The notes beneath the pieces were generated by a model. That model was not told the origin of the DNA and did not search any database. It saw only the letters and a program-made list of their open reading frames with translations. From assembly GCF_009729205.1 (NCBI RefSeq), contig NZ_VTHB01000001.1:1019532-1083531 (forward strand): DNA of 64,000 nucleotides, written 5' to 3'. The position numbers were made by a program, and so were the translations under genes. Each line of letters opens with the position of its first letter. Positions within the stretch are counted from its first letter, which is position 1. This DNA comes from Mycobacteroides sp. CBMA 271. GTDB lineage: Bacteria > Actinomycetota > Actinomycetes > Mycobacteriales > Mycobacteriaceae. Shown piece by piece: positions 46,429 to 64,000 of the stretch.

Positions 46429-47212
46429 ACCGATCCCGCATGAGTTCCCGCACCAGGTCCAGTGTGGTGGGATCCTGCACGATGCTCAACGCCTGGAACT
46501 GATGCTCGACTATGCCGAAACTTTTTGGCCCACCCAGGTTTTCGTAGACATGCCGTCCATGTGCCAGTGGAACATAGAACTCGCTGCTGCCATGGATCAC
46601 CACCGCCGGGCAGGTCAGCCGCCCCAGGTTCTCCGTAATACTCGGCCTGTCCAACCATGCATCCGCCATCACCTGTGCCTGCTGCCAATCGGCGGCGCGC
46701 CATCGGTCCATCAAATCGTCGAAGTCCTGCGACGATCCCGTCGCGGCCTGTGCAATGCGCGCGAATTCGGAGGCCTGGGGCCCGAATTCCTTCCATTGCG
46801 CTAGCCCGACGTTGAGTGACGCGATCTCACCGGGGTCGGTGGCATACGCGGTGGGTCCGATGAGGAGCAGGCCCGCGACCCGGTCCGGTTCCAGCACGGC
46901 CGCATGCAATGCGATGGCGGCGCTGAGCAGCTCACCGGCGAAGATCGCCCGCGAAATACCCAGCGCGGACGCCAAACCCAAAGCATCCTTGGCGCATTCG
47001 ACGAGCGCGAACGACTGCCCGTCGAACCTCGTCTTGCCGTGGCACCGCTGGTCGAAGGTCACCACGCGGTAGCCCTCCCCCACGAGAGCCTCTGCCAACG
47101 GGGCCATGTGCACGGCGTCCAGAAACATCGGGTGTGAGAGCAGGATCGGGGGTCCGCTACCGCCGGTGTCGATGTAGTGGAGGGACTGACCGTTCACCGA
47201 GGCCGAAGGCAT
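46418..47212 (-). CDS. Alpha/beta hydrolase-fold protein lacking the nucleophile motif
   Basis: Protein of 264 aa with the hydrolase fold (SHPMFLDAVHM, VVTFDQRCHGKT, and a C-terminal His in VEHQFQ). The nucleophile elbow, normally GxSxG, reads FAGELLSAA, with Leu in the nucleophile position. It may be a binding protein or use a different residue. ATG 47212 (MPSASVNG) is the best start. Stands alone on the minus strand. Confidence 0.78.
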   Translation of the reverse strand: MPSASVNGQSLHYIDTGGSGPPILLSHPMFLDAVHMAPLAEALVGEGYRVVTFDQRCHGKTRFDGQSFALVECAKDALGLASALGISRAIFAGELLSAAIALHAAVLEPDRVAGLLLIGPTAYATDPGEIASLNVGLAQWKEFGPQASEFARIAQAATGSSQDFDDLMDRWRAADWQQAQVMADAWLDRPSITENLGRLTCPAVVIHGSSEFYVPLAHGRHVYENLGGPKSFGIVEHQFQALSIVQDPTTLDLVRELMRDRFSG

Positions 47213-47244
47213 GCGCCGACGGTAGCCCACCCGCGCGACAAGAA

Positions 47245-47308
47245 GCGCCAACAGTAACGCCACGCAGAGATTTCGACCCGATCCCCTGCGTGGCGTTACT
47301 GTCGGCGC
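47245..47308. terminator. 22-bp-stem inverted repeat downstream of fadB2
   Basis: Arms 47251-47267 and 47286-47302 pair perfectly over 17 bp (loop 18), and after one A-C mismatch 5 more bp pair (GCGCC/GGCGC). It begins 7 bases after the fadB2 stop on the minus strand. A terminator is the simplest reading; the length is unusual. Confidence 0.7.
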
Positions 47309-47314
47309 GAGAAG

Positions 47315-48184
47315 CTACTTGGCCTTGTATTCGTAGAAGCCGACGCCGCTCTTCTTGCCGAGACGTCCCGCCTCGACCATGCGCAGCAGCAGCGGTGGGG
47401 CCGCGTACAGCGGCTCCTTGTACTCGTCGTACATCGAGTCGGCGATGAGCTTGAGCGTGTCCAGGCCAACGAGGTCGGACAGCCGCAGCGGGCCCATCGG
47501 GTGTGACAGTCCGGCGACTACGGCCTTGTCGATGTCTTCGACTGTGGCGAAACCGGATTCGGCCATCCGGATGGCCGCCAACAGGTACGGGACCAGCAGG
47601 AAGTTGACCACGAAGCCGGAGCGGTCGGCGGCGCGCACCACCTGCTTGCCCAGCACCTCACTGGCGAAGGCCTCGGTACGCGCGGCGGCCTCGGGCGTGG
47701 TCACCAGCGTCGAGATCAGCTCCACGAGGGGCAGCACCGGCACCGGGTTGAAGAAGTGAAGACCCAGCACCCGGCCCGGATTCTTGGTTGCCGCAGCGAT
47801 TTTCATGATCGGGATGCTGGAAGTATTGGACGCGAGCACCGCATCGGGATCGGTGATCACCGCGTCCAGCTTGGCGAAAATGGAGGCCTTGATCGCCTCA
47901 TCTTCGATGACGGCCTCGATGACGAGCTGGCGGTCAGCGAAGTCCGCCAGGTCGGTGGTGAACTTGAGGTTGGCGACGGCGGCATCGCGCTCACGCTCGG
48001 TGATCTTCCCGGCGGAAACGCCGCGGTCCAGCGACTTACGGACCCTGCCTTCGCCAGCCTGTGCTAGCTCCGAGGTGGTCTCAAACACCAGCACGTCCAC
48101 ACCGGCACGTGCCGATACCTCGGCGATACCCGCGCCCATCTGTCCGGCACCGATGACGCCTACCCGCGAGATTCCGTCACTCAT
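47315..48184 (-). CDS. fadB2: 3-hydroxybutyryl-CoA dehydrogenase
   Basis: NAD-dependent beta-oxidation enzyme, 289 aa, oxidising (or reducing) 3-hydroxyacyl-CoA. Seen: nucleotide-binding VGVIGAGQMGAGIAEV, SNTSSIPI, the catalytic His in GLHFFNPVPVLPLVE, and the C-terminal GFYEYKAK. ATG 48184 (MSDGIS). Located downstream of isocitrate lyase on the same strand, as Rv0468 is of Rv0467, but separated by a hairpin and a repeat copy. Confidence 0.94.
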   Translation of the reverse strand: MSDGISRVGVIGAGQMGAGIAEVSARAGVDVLVFETTSELAQAGEGRVRKSLDRGVSAGKITERERDAAVANLKFTTDLADFADRQLVIEAVIEDEAIKASIFAKLDAVITDPDAVLASNTSSIPIMKIAAATKNPGRVLGLHFFNPVPVLPLVELISTLVTTPEAAARTEAFASEVLGKQVVRAADRSGFVVNFLLVPYLLAAIRMAESGFATVEDIDKAVVAGLSHPMGPLRLSDLVGLDTLKLIADSMYDEYKEPLYAAPPLLLRMVEAGRLGKKSGVGFYEYKAK

Positions 48185-48232
48185 TCTTGAACTCCTGAAC
48201 ATCGTTGTTAGTTTTGACTATTGCCTGCTGGA

Positions 48233-48252
48233 CTTCGCGCAAGCGGCTCATC
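48233..48252 (+). repeat. Interspersed 20-bp repeat, copy 5
   Basis: CTTCGCGCAAGCGGCTCATC in the icl-fadB2 gap, five bases from the terminator hairpin and 49 bases from the fadB2 start. Confidence 0.85.
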
Positions 48253-48256
48253 CATC

Positions 48257-48304
48257 CAGCACACAGGCCCCGCCCAACGGGATACGTGGGCGGGGCCTGT
48301 GCTG
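48257..48304 (-). terminator. Terminator downstream of isocitrate lyase
   Basis: GC-rich stem of about 18 bp with a 2-base bulge (CAGCAC-AC-AGGCCCCGCCCA / TGGGCGGGGCCTGTGCTG), 10-base loop. It lies about 64 bases after the icl stop. Confidence 0.75.
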
Positions 48305-48367
48305 TCAACTCAGTGGGTCACACCGAGAGTCTTGACGTGGGCGCAAAGCCCGGCTAGACGAGGCGAC

Positions 48368-49660
48368 CTAGTGGAACTGGCCCTCTTCGGTCGAGCCCTT
48401 CAGAGCCGCGGTCGAGGTGTTCGGGTCCACGGTGGTGGCGATCCGGTCGAAGTACCCGGCGCCAACCTCACGCTGGTGCTTGGTGGCGGTGTAGCCACGG
48501 GCCTCGGCCGCGAACTCGCGCTCCTGCAGGTCGACGTAAGCGGTCATACCCTCGCGGGCGTACCCGTAGGCCAGATCGAACATCGAGTAGTTCAGGGCGT
48601 GGAAGCCGGCCAGCGTGATGAACTGGAACGTGAAGCCCATGGCCCCCAGCTCCTTCTGGAACTTGGCGATGGTGGAGTCGTCCAGGGCCTGCTTCCAGTT
48701 GAAGGACGGGCTGCAGTTGTAGGACAGCAGCTGGTCCGGGAACTCGGACTTGACGGCCTCCGCGAACTTACGGGCGACCGCGAGGTCCGGCACACCGGTC
48801 TCCATCCAGATGAGGTCGGCGTACGGGGCGTAGGCCTTGGCACGCGCGATACAGGGCTCGATGCCCTTCTGCACGTTGTAGAAGCCCTCGGCGGTGCGCT
48901 CACCGGTGACGAAAGGCTGGTCGCGCTCGTCCACATCGGAGGTGATGAGGGTGGCGGCCTCGGCATCGGTACGGGCGATGACGACGGTCGGGGTGCCCGA
49001 GACGTCCGCGGCCAGGCGAGCCGAGGTCAGCGTGCGGATGTGCTGCTGGGTGGGGATCAGCACCTTGCCACCGAGGTGGCCGCACTTCTTCTCCGAGGCC
49101 AGCTGATCCTCCCAGTGGGTACCGGCGGCACCCGCGGCGATCATCGCCTTCTGCAGCTCGTAGACGTTCAGGGCGCCACCGAAGCCGGCCTCGCCGTCGG
49201 CGACGATCGGCACGAGCCAGTTGTCGACGCTGGTGTCACCCTCAACCTTGGCGATCTCGTCGGCGCGCAGCAGGGCGTTGTTGATGCGGCGCACGACGGC
49301 CGGCACCGAGTTGGCCGGGTACAGGCTCTGGTCCGGGTAGGTGTGGCCCGAAAGGTTGGCATCGCCGGCGACCTGCCAGCCGGACAGGTAGATGGCCTTG
49401 AGGCCGGCACGGACCTGCTGCACGGCCATGTTGCCGGTCAGTGCGCCCAGCGCGTTGATGTAGGAGCCGTCGCCCTTGGTGACGCCGTCCCACAGAATTT
49501 CGGCGCCACGACGCGCGAGGGTGTTCTCTTCAACGACCGAACCCTGCAGCTCCTCGACCTGAGCGGCGGTGTAGTCGCGGGTGATGCCCTTCCAGCGGGG
49601 GTTTGTGTCCCAGTCCTGCTGGATTTCGGCCGCTGTGCGCGGCTTGCCGACATTCGACAT
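48368..49660 (-). CDS. icl: Isocitrate lyase
   Basis: Glyoxylate shunt enzyme, 430 aa, cleaving isocitrate to succinate and glyoxylate during growth on fatty acids. The catalytic loop [18 protein letters not shown] is complete, and the length matches the short Icl1 type. Downstream is fadB2, as in M. tuberculosis. A RamB-like direct repeat lies about 160 bases upstream of the start. The last residues are STEEGQFH. Confidence 0.97.
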   Translation of the reverse strand: MSNVGKPRTAAEIQQDWDTNPRWKGITRDYTAAQVEELQGSVVEENTLARRGAEILWDGVTKGDGSYINALGALTGNMAVQQVRAGLKAIYLSGWQVAGDANLSGHTYPDQSLYPANSVPAVVRRINNALLRADEIAKVEGDTSVDNWLVPIVADGEAGFGGALNVYELQKAMIAAGAAGTHWEDQLASEKKCGHLGGKVLIPTQQHIRTLTSARLAADVSGTPTVVIARTDAEAATLITSDVDERDQPFVTGERTAEGFYNVQKGIEPCIARAKAYAPYADLIWMETGVPDLAVARKFAEAVKSEFPDQLLSYNCSPSFNWKQALDDSTIAKFQKELGAMGFTFQFITLAGFHALNYSMFDLAYGYAREGMTAYVDLQEREFAAEARGYTATKHQREVGAGYFDRIATTVDPNTSTAALKGSTEEGQFH

Positions 49661-49816
49661 TGGTGCTCCTCTGTTACTTGCCCTGACGTTTGGCTGCCAT
49701 AAGCAGATTGTTAACGCTCAGGCACGTTCACTGTGTTGACTGTTACGACGATGTCACAGACCATATGCGCAGGTCCACCCGTTCCCAATGCCAATTTTCG
49801 CTAGGTATTAACGGGC

Positions 49817-49834
49817 TTTTGCAAACTTTGCGAA
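49817..49834. promoter_or_regulatory. RamB-like box upstream of isocitrate lyase
   Basis: TTTTGCAAA-C-TTTGCGAA, two copies of a TTTGCAAA-like motif with a 9-bp period in the 271-bp icl promoter region. RamB, known to control glyoxylate genes in corynebacteria and mycobacteria, binds TTTGCAAA-like sequences. The ramB gene is not in the window. Confidence 0.5.
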
Positions 49835-49931
49835 GCGGCTAATCGTACGCCCGTACTGTTGCTACCGGCCGGTAACCAACAATCCCCTGTTCAGAACGCT
49901 CGTACTGTTAAACGATCGACGCCGTGTCTAG

Positions 49932-50726
49932 TTATCGAGCGAAGATCGAGGCGAGGGCCTTCACCTCATCGCCAACGACATATGTGAGCGTTGTAACAGC
50001 GCGACCTTGGACACCGAAGGCGGTTCCGTCCTCGTAGACGTTGGTGATGATCTCGAGCTTGTCCCCAAGCGCTACCGCGGAGTCATGCTCAATGCTCACG
50101 CGGTACGGGGCGGACAGCAGCTCAGGATGCCGCGAGAGGTGGTCCTCCACGATGCTCCAGTACACGGAGTTGTTCATGTGGTCGAACAGGTCCATATCGG
50201 TGAAACGCACCGGGAAGTCCCGGATATCGGTCGCGGTCTCGCGGCTACCGGGCTTGTTGTACGGCTTCCACCGCAACCGGTCCACATCCGTGGTGGAGGC
50301 GACGGTGGCCAGGAAGTCGTCTTCGATACGGGCGGGACCCTGGGTTTCGCGACTGACGTGAATCCAGAATGCCTCGGACTCCACCAGTCCCCCGTCGCGA
50401 CCGTCAAGCCGCACCCGCATCTGGCACCACCGATTGGATGTGGCCGAACACCAACGGCGCAGCCACAGCGCTTCCCGGAACTCGATGGGCTTGATCACGT
50501 CGATCATGGTGCGGCGGACGACCCAATGTGGGTGCGTCTCCTCGGCCTCCACCCCACGAAGGTGATCCTGTCCGATGTCCTGGATATGCCGGGCCGCGCC
50601 GTCGAGGCGCAGCCGCCCACCGGCGTCGACGTCGGCTATCCGGACGGGCCACCGCCCCTCGTAAACCTGGGGATGCGCGTGGGGAACGGGCATCATGTCC
50701 TTGTCGAGGCCGGTGCTGACTTCCAT
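49932..50726 (-). CDS. Acyl-ACP thioesterase-like protein (Rv0466-like)
   Basis: Protein of 264 aa, the same length I recall for Rv0466, with two hot-dog domains. The second includes FPVRFTDMDLFDHMNNSVYW, the thioesterase-like active-site helix. It may release free fatty acids from acyl carrier proteins. ATG 50726 has GGGG eight bases upstream. It lies upstream of icl on the same strand with a 271-base gap that holds the icl promoter. Confidence 0.86.
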   Translation of the reverse strand: MEVSTGLDKDMMPVPHAHPQVYEGRWPVRIADVDAGGRLRLDGAARHIQDIGQDHLRGVEAEETHPHWVVRRTMIDVIKPIEFREALWLRRWCSATSNRWCQMRVRLDGRDGGLVESEAFWIHVSRETQGPARIEDDFLATVASTTDVDRLRWKPYNKPGSRETATDIRDFPVRFTDMDLFDHMNNSVYWSIVEDHLSRHPELLSAPYRVSIEHDSAVALGDKLEIITNVYEDGTAFGVQGRAVTTLTYVVGDEVKALASIFAR

Positions 50727-50783
50727 GCTCACGCCCCGATCATCACACACCCATCTTTCGAAACAGGTTCCTAAGCTGGGCCT

Positions 50784-51671
50784 GTGGCGACCACCCCAGC
50801 ACGCAGACAACTCAGCCGAGGTCTACTCGCCTCCGGTGCCCTGATATTCGCCGTCGCCATCGGCGGTCTCATGATCACCGGCCAGCATTCCGTCCGGTTT
50901 TCGTCCGATGAGTCCGCCGAGCCCTATCCGCTGTGGATGCCGCTGACCTCTGCGCTGATCGTGCTGCTCCTCACGCGTCTGGTACCTCCGCGCCTTGCCA
51001 CCCTCGATCCACTCGCCGACATCGACCGGCAGCGCATCACCCGCGAGGTCTGGGTGCTGGTCGGTGCCGCCATCGCCTTTCCCGCCCTTGTCGTCGCCGC
51101 AACCGCGGCCGGGATGACGCGCGACGTCATCTACAGCCCGCTCAAAGTCCTGATATTCCTGGTGATTCCGCTGCTCGCGTTCCGCGCGTTTCGCGGGGAT
51201 GGTTCGAAGGCGCGATGGATCACTCGGCTGGACCGCACCCGTGCGCTCGCGCCGATCGTTCCGGTCGTCGCATGGTTCCTGCTGGCCCGGCTCGGCCCGC
51301 TGGCTCCGCCGGCCATCGCACCGGCGAGCCTGCCCGATCCGGTCACTATGGCCGTGGCATCGGTGATCACCCTGTTGACGGCGGGCGTGCTCGAGGAGGT
51401 GTTCTACCGCGGCTTTCTGCAGACGCGGTTGGAGTCCGTGGTCGGCCGATGGCCCGCGATCGCAACATCGTCGATCCTCTTCGCCGCCATGCATATCGCC
51501 TCGCACGTACACGTGAGCACGCTGGCCGTGGACCTCGCGACGATCATCGCGGTCCAGGGGACCTTCGGCGTCATGCAGGGGTATCTATGGAGCCGATACC
51601 GAAACATCTGGGCTCCGATAGCCATTCACGTCGCCATCAACCTGATCTACCTCGATCTACTGGTCACCTGA
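50784..51671 (+). CDS. CPBP family intramembrane metalloprotease
   Basis: Membrane protein of 295 aa with about seven helices. The Abi/CPBP motifs are complete: EEVFYRG (motif 1, with Glu-Glu and Arg) and the histidine motif MHIASH, plus a final HVAINL. Such proteases can modify prenylated or membrane proteins, or give self-immunity. GTG 50784. It is divergent from the thioesterase gene and converges on gap. Confidence 0.88.
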   Translation: MATTPARRQLSRGLLASGALIFAVAIGGLMITGQHSVRFSSDESAEPYPLWMPLTSALIVLLLTRLVPPRLATLDPLADIDRQRITREVWVLVGAAIAFPALVVAATAAGMTRDVIYSPLKVLIFLVIPLLAFRAFRGDGSKARWITRLDRTRALAPIVPVVAWFLLARLGPLAPPAIAPASLPDPVTMAVASVITLLTAGVLEEVFYRGFLQTRLESVVGRWPAIATSSILFAAMHIASHVHVSTLAVDLATIIAVQGTFGVMQGYLWSRYRNIWAPIAIHVAINLIYLDLLVT

Positions 51672-51788
51672 CGGCCGATCACGCACCAACAGGCACATCA
51701 CCGCCGCGATCACGCACAGTCCGGCGCGGGTTCGGGATGAGTCCCACCCACTACCGAAAGCCGTTCCGAGGAAGTTAGGGCAGGACGA

Positions 51789-52592
51789 TCAGACCAGGCC
51801 CACTCCGGTGAGCACCTGCCAAACTCCGACCACCGCAAAGAGGACCAGCAGAACCAGGCTGCGGTGCGCGAGTGCCCAATTGTGGACCGGCTCTAGTACC
51901 GCCTGGGTTCTCGCCGGGGCAATCACGTAGCTGATGAGCGCGATCTCGAAAACGGCGAGCATCGCGAAGACGAACACGACGGCAGCGAGAACTTGCGTGC
52001 CGACCGCAGTTCCCGACCCCACGATGATGGTGTCGACCAGTAGAACCAGCGGAGGCGGCGGCATGTAGCCGATGCCGAGCACCAGTGCGACCCACAGTGC
52101 CCCGTTTTCCCAGGCACCCTTCCCCAGATGGAGAAGACGCCGAACCCTCGATATGGCACCTGCGATCGCACTCCGAACACGGCCTACCGATCGAGATTCG
52201 ACTGTCGGCGTCTCCGGGTCCATCACTAAGACCGACGAATCCCCGCTCTCGCCGGCCGCCACCGGCTGACTCTCACGCCGGCGCACACGAAGCCGCACCG
52301 CAAGCAGAACGGCGACCACCAGCGCGAGCACGCCCGTGACAAGTTGGAGTGGCTTGATGCCAGAGCCCGGATCTGCGGTCGCCAGATTCTTTGCAAAGGA
52401 CGCGAAACTCGGTACGAGATGCAATGCGAAAAGCGCAACCAGGAACGACGGCACATTCACAATCAGGGCACCAACCCAGAAGGCCAGCAGGTTTTGCACC
52501 GGCCGAGGCCGGGATATCACCACCAAAATCAGGCCAAGCAGCACCGGATTGAGTGACATCAGAAATGCCAACCCCAATAGTTCGCGCCACAT
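51789..52592 (-). CDS. gap: GPL export membrane protein Gap
   Basis: Integral membrane protein of 267 aa with about six helices in two groups split by a charged loop (residues about 105-155). In M. smegmatis Gap is needed to move glycopeptidolipids to the cell surface. Position directly after mps2 on the same strand gives the identity. The 166-base gap from mps2 suggests its own promoter is possible. Confidence 0.85.
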   Translation of the reverse strand: MWRELLGLAFLMSLNPVLLGLILVVISRPRPVQNLLAFWVGALIVNVPSFLVALFALHLVPSFASFAKNLATADPGSGIKPLQLVTGVLALVVAVLLAVRLRVRRRESQPVAAGESGDSSVLVMDPETPTVESRSVGRVRSAIAGAISRVRRLLHLGKGAWENGALWVALVLGIGYMPPPPLVLLVDTIIVGSGTAVGTQVLAAVVFVFAMLAVFEIALISYVIAPARTQAVLEPVHNWALAHRSLVLLVLFAVVGVWQVLTGVGLV

Positions 52593-52758
52593 ATCGGTAA
52601 CCCTACTCTGTTTGCTCTCGAACGACAGGACGAGCCGGACATCGCCGAATTATGCTGGGCGCATTAAAAAGATACCCAACCATTTCGACAGAAGGCAGTC
52701 CAACCGACTTAGCCATCATGCAATAACGCGCGTTGCAGCCCCAACCATTTCTCGCATG
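52593..52758. other. Gap between mps2 and gap
   Basis: No coding region. It contains the direct repeat CCCAACCATTTC at 52675-52686 and 52740-52751 (period 65 bp), of unknown meaning. No clear terminator hairpin was seen. Confidence 0.4.
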
Positions 52759-60524
<7,766 letters not shown>

Positions 60525-60528
<4 letters not shown>

Positions 60529-63500
60529 GAAGGCTCCTTCGTTTTCCCTTTGACATCAGATGTCATGGCCTCCAGCACCCGCTGGAACCTCTTGACCAAC
60601 TTTCCGATACGGATGACGTCGAAGACATCGGTGTCGAACTCGACGCGAAGGCCCAACTGGTGCCCAGGCGTTGCCTGCACCGCCAGCGGATAGTGGTTGT
60701 ACTCGCGATTACTGAAACCGGTGATGGACAACTCATGCACCCGTGACAGCGCTGCCGTGTCGATCGGGTAGTTCTCGTAGACGAACATCGTGTCGAACAA
60801 CTGGTCGTGCCCGGCGACGTGGTGAATCTCGTTGAGCGCCAAATGCTGATGCTCCAACGTGTCGCCGTACGCGCCCTGCAACTGGTTCAACAGGCTGGCG
60901 ATCGTGGTGGACGGAGTGATGGTCGCGCGGACCGGCACCGTGTTGATCAGCAGACCCACCATCGATTCCGCGCCGACCAAGTCGGTGGGCCTGCCCGATA
61001 CCGCCGTGCCGAACGCAACATCGTTCTGGCCGGTGAGCCACATAAGCAGCTGCGCCCACGCCGCCTGCAGCACAGTGCTGACCGTGGTCCGGCACGACCG
61101 CGCGAGCTCACCAAGAGCCTGCGTGGTTTCGGCGGACACCTCGAAGGATTCGACGCCGCGCCGTCCGAGTGTCATCCGGCCCGGCGGTCCGACGAGCGTC
61201 GGGGCCTCGAAACCGTCAAACACCTTGCCCCAGGCCGATCGTGCGGTGCTGTTGTCCTGTCCGGCCAGCCAGGTGACGAATCGGCGATACGACACCGGTG
61301 CTGGTAACCGCTCACCGAAGTAACTGGCGAAAATCTCCTGCAGCAGGATCGGCTTAGACCAGCCGTCGAGCACGATGTGATGATTGGTGAGCAGGAATCG
61401 GTACTCGTCTGTTCCGGTGCGCGCCAACGCGGCACGGAAGGCCGGCCGGCCGAGATCGCAGACCGCCGCGCGTTCCGCGGCGGACAGCCGCTCGACCTGC
61501 GCCGGGGCGTCAACGCCCTCGTTGTCCAGCTCGACAAACTGCCAAGCCAACTCCGGATCGGCCGCAATGAGTTGTACCGGCTCACCGAACTCTTCGTAGA
61601 AGTGGGCCACCACGTTTGGTCGACGCTTGATCGCGCTATGCACCGCATCGCGCAGCCGCTTGGGATCCAGTGGGCCGCTCAAGGCGATATCGAGCTGCAC
61701 GGCATAGAGATCGTCATTGTCGTCTGAGCCATCTGGACTGCCGGCTGACGCCAGGTTCGAGTGGAACAGCAGTCCCTGCTGTAACGGGGTCAGCGGCAAT
61801 ACATCGGCGATCTGGTGCTGTTCATGCAGATCGTCGAGCTGCCGCTGGGTGAGCCGGGCCGGGGCAACATCGGACGGAGTCAGCCCACCGCCGCCGGAGC
61901 GCACATGCGCGCAAATCCCGGCCAGAGAATCGAACCAGAGCCGGCTGATCCGGTCCACCTGGTCGTGACTCAAGACCGAGAGCGCCCAGGTCCACGTTGC
62001 GTGCAGACGCGGACTGACCTCTGTCGCAGTATCTTCCAGGCTCTCCATGACGCCCGCGTTGAGTTCGATGGTGTGCCCCAGCGGTGTCGGCACCGATGTT
62101 GCCGCCGCCGTGATAGACACCCCGTCCTGGTCGATCCGCCACAGATCATCGGAGAGGTCCGCAGCGCCGGCTCCGAGGCGGCCCAAGTAGTTGAATCCGA
62201 GCGCCGGGTCCGGCCCGGAAAGGTCAACATCGGCGTTCATGTACCGCAACAGTCCGTAGGTCAGTCCGTCAGGCAATGCGCGCAATTCTTCCTTGGCGCC
62301 CTTGATGATTGGCCCCAGAGCGGTATCACCGCCCACCACCTGAGCCCACGTCAGCTGGCCGACGGCCAGCGATACCGGGTACTTGCTGGTGAACCAACCC
62401 ACGGTGCGCGAGAGATCAATGTTTCGATCGTCAAGTCCACCTATTTCTTCGACACGACCATGGCCTTCGACGTCGATGCCGATCGCTGCACCACCGGAGC
62501 CGAGGAATTCGTTCCATGCCAAGGCGAATGCGATAAGCAGAATGTCTTGCACCCCAGCGTGGAATGCGGCGGGCACCTCACTCAACAACTGGCGGGTGAG
62601 GTCGGTATCCAGCGACACCGACAGCTGGCCCGCGGCCTCGTAGGTGTCGATGGCGGGCTGTGCGGCCGGCAGCGCGGGTGGAACCGCCTCCGCCCGCCGC
62701 CATGCCTCGGCCAACGCGACCACGTCGGCGGAGCGCGCGTGCTCGTCGAGTAGCGTCGACCACCGCGCGAACGAGGTGCCGCCAGACGGCAGGTCCACGT
62801 GTTGCCCGCTGTGATGCTGCGCCCAGGCTATATTGAAGTCTTCCAGCAGGATTCGCCATGACACCGCATCGACCGCAAGATGGTGAACGATCAGCACCAA
62901 GCGGCTATTGCCACGTTCCCACAACCCGCTGAGCATCGACCCGGCGGCCGGATTCAGCCGAGCACGCGCCTCCAGCAGCGCCTCATCGGAGAGCACATCC
63001 ACCGCCAACAGGCACTCGCGGGCATCGACAGAACCCACCTCGGGCACGGTCAACGACCATCCCGCATTGGTGTCCGCTAAGTCTTCGCTCGCGCGCAGAC
63101 GCAGGGTGGCGTGCCGATCCAGCAGGGCCTGTAGCACGATCACCACGTCGTCGTCCGTGACTCCCGCGGGAGCCTGTAGCACCACGGTCTGGTTGAACTC
63201 GTCAACGTTGCCGCCGAGCCCGTGCAGCCAGGCAACGATGGGAGTGGCCACCACCGCACCGGTACCGGCGTCGACGACGGCACTCTCGCCGTCGGCGAAG
63301 GCGGCCACCTGGGCCAGCCGGGAGACAGTCTGCTCGACAAAGATGTCGCGCGGACGCAGCAGCAAACCGGCCGCCCGGGCCCGGGCCACCACCTGCATGG
63401 ACGAAATGCTGTCCCCGCCAAGGTCAAAGAAGGAGTCGTCGACCCCAACCTGCTCGACGCCAAGCACCTGGGCGTAGATACCGGCCAGGATCTCCTCGAT

Positions 63501-64000
63501 CGCATCCGCCGGGGCACGGTAGTGCTCGGCATCCTGGTATTCCGGTGCGGGCAGCGCACGGGTGTCGAGCTTGCCGTTGACCGTCAACGGAAGCGTCTCC
63601 AGCACCACCACGGCGGCCGGCACCATGTACGCGGGGAGGCGCTCGGCCAATGCGGCACGCACGGCAATGGGATCCAAAGTCCCGGTGGCTGATTCGGTGA
63701 CGTAACCCACCAATCTCTTGTCACCGGGACGGTCCTCGCGGGCAATCACCGCCGCTTGGTCCACTCCGTCCACATGGGCGAGTGCCGCGTGTACCTCACC
63801 GAGTTCGATGCGGTATCCGCGGATCTTCACCTGCTTGTCGGCGCGGCCCACGTACCGCAGCTGTCCGTCTTCACCCCACTGCACCAGATCTCCGGTGCGG
63901 TACATCCGGGAGCCGGGAGCCCCGAATGGGCATGCGACGAACCGGGTTGTCGTCAGATCCGAACGGCCGAGGTATCCATTTGCCTGCCCGGAACCGGCGA
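60525..64000 (-). CDS. mps1: Glycopeptidolipid NRPS Mps1, 3' part (A-T-E-C)
   Basis: C-terminal about 1158 residues of the first GPL synthetase; the gene continues past the right edge. Visible: the end of an adenylation domain ([18 protein letters not shown]), a thiolation domain ([13 protein letters not shown]), an epimerase ([23 protein letters not shown]) and a final condensation domain ([20 protein letters not shown]). The E domain would act on the second residue (D-alloThr by analogy). The C domain joins it to the first residue loaded on Mps2. The stop overlaps the mps2 start as ATGA. Disruption of mps1 or mps2 gives rough colonies in this group of bacteria. Confidence 0.94.

Noticed and set aside
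48221..49702. Long plus-strand open frame over icl
   Set aside because: Antisense to a perfectly conserved isocitrate lyase; repetitive Val/Gly/Asp composition typical of shadow frames.
49828..49844. Sixth, degenerate copy of the interspersed repeat (TTTGCGAAGCGGCTAATC)
   Set aside because: It has a deletion and several mismatches, and it overlaps the RamB-like box. Similarity is probably chance.

Overview
The window looks like the chromosome of a rapidly growing mycobacterium of the Mycobacteroides abscessus-chelonae group. It is GC-rich and carries hbhA, an mce operon, mycolate-modifying and L,D-transpeptidase genes. Its right end is the gap-mps2-mps1 block that makes the lipopeptide core of glycopeptidolipids (GPL). 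From about 12.8 kb to 50.7 kb the core genes follow, from memory, the order of M. tuberculosis Rv0485 to Rv0466: ROK regulator, short-chain dehydrogenase, LprQ-type transpeptidase, murB, DUF2505, nitrilase, Rv0479c-like, deoC, Rv0477-like, Rv0476-like, hbhA, Rv0474-like, Rv0473-like, madR, umaA, fadB2, icl, Rv0466-like. Between these sit insertions that look accessory. I could not name the exact species without a search.

Layout. (1) 1-12.8 kb is a catabolic or uptake locus: mceA-E (no yrbE genes before mceA), a 3Fe-4S ferredoxin, a FadD-ALDH-SCP2 operon, a SnoaL-like/cytochrome P450 operon, and a TetR regulator. Three promoters here share a near-identical 28-bp dyad, CGCTACA-N14-TGTAGCG, which suggests one regulon for uptake and oxidation of an unknown lipophilic substrate. 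(2) 12.8-22.2 kb holds cell-wall genes (L,D-transpeptidase, murB), a beta-lactamase-fold hydrolase and a divergent HxlR/MFS pair with a clean operator-like inverted repeat. (3) 22.2-28.0 kb is an insertion with two unknown proteins and a separate TPR protein translationally coupled to a CHAT (caspase-like) protease. (4) 28-40 kb is mostly conserved core: lipoprotein, nitrilase, deoC, an Rpf-like muralytic enzyme, hbhA, madR, a PPK2 and umaA.

(5) 39.5-46.4 kb is a guanidine/urea-type nitrogen cluster: TetR, APC permease, two DUF1989 proteins and a carboxylase reduced to its carboxyltransferase part. The start of the last gene contains three copies of a 20-bp repeat also found at 34.0 kb and 48.2 kb. 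(6) 46.4-50.7 kb carries an alpha/beta hydrolase with no visible nucleophilic serine, fadB2, isocitrate lyase and a thioesterase. (7) 50.8-64 kb carries a CPBP protease, gap, complete mps2 (A-T-E-C-A-T-R) and the 3' part of mps1 (A-T-E-C). I saw no tRNA, rRNA, insertion sequence, prophage or CRISPR array.
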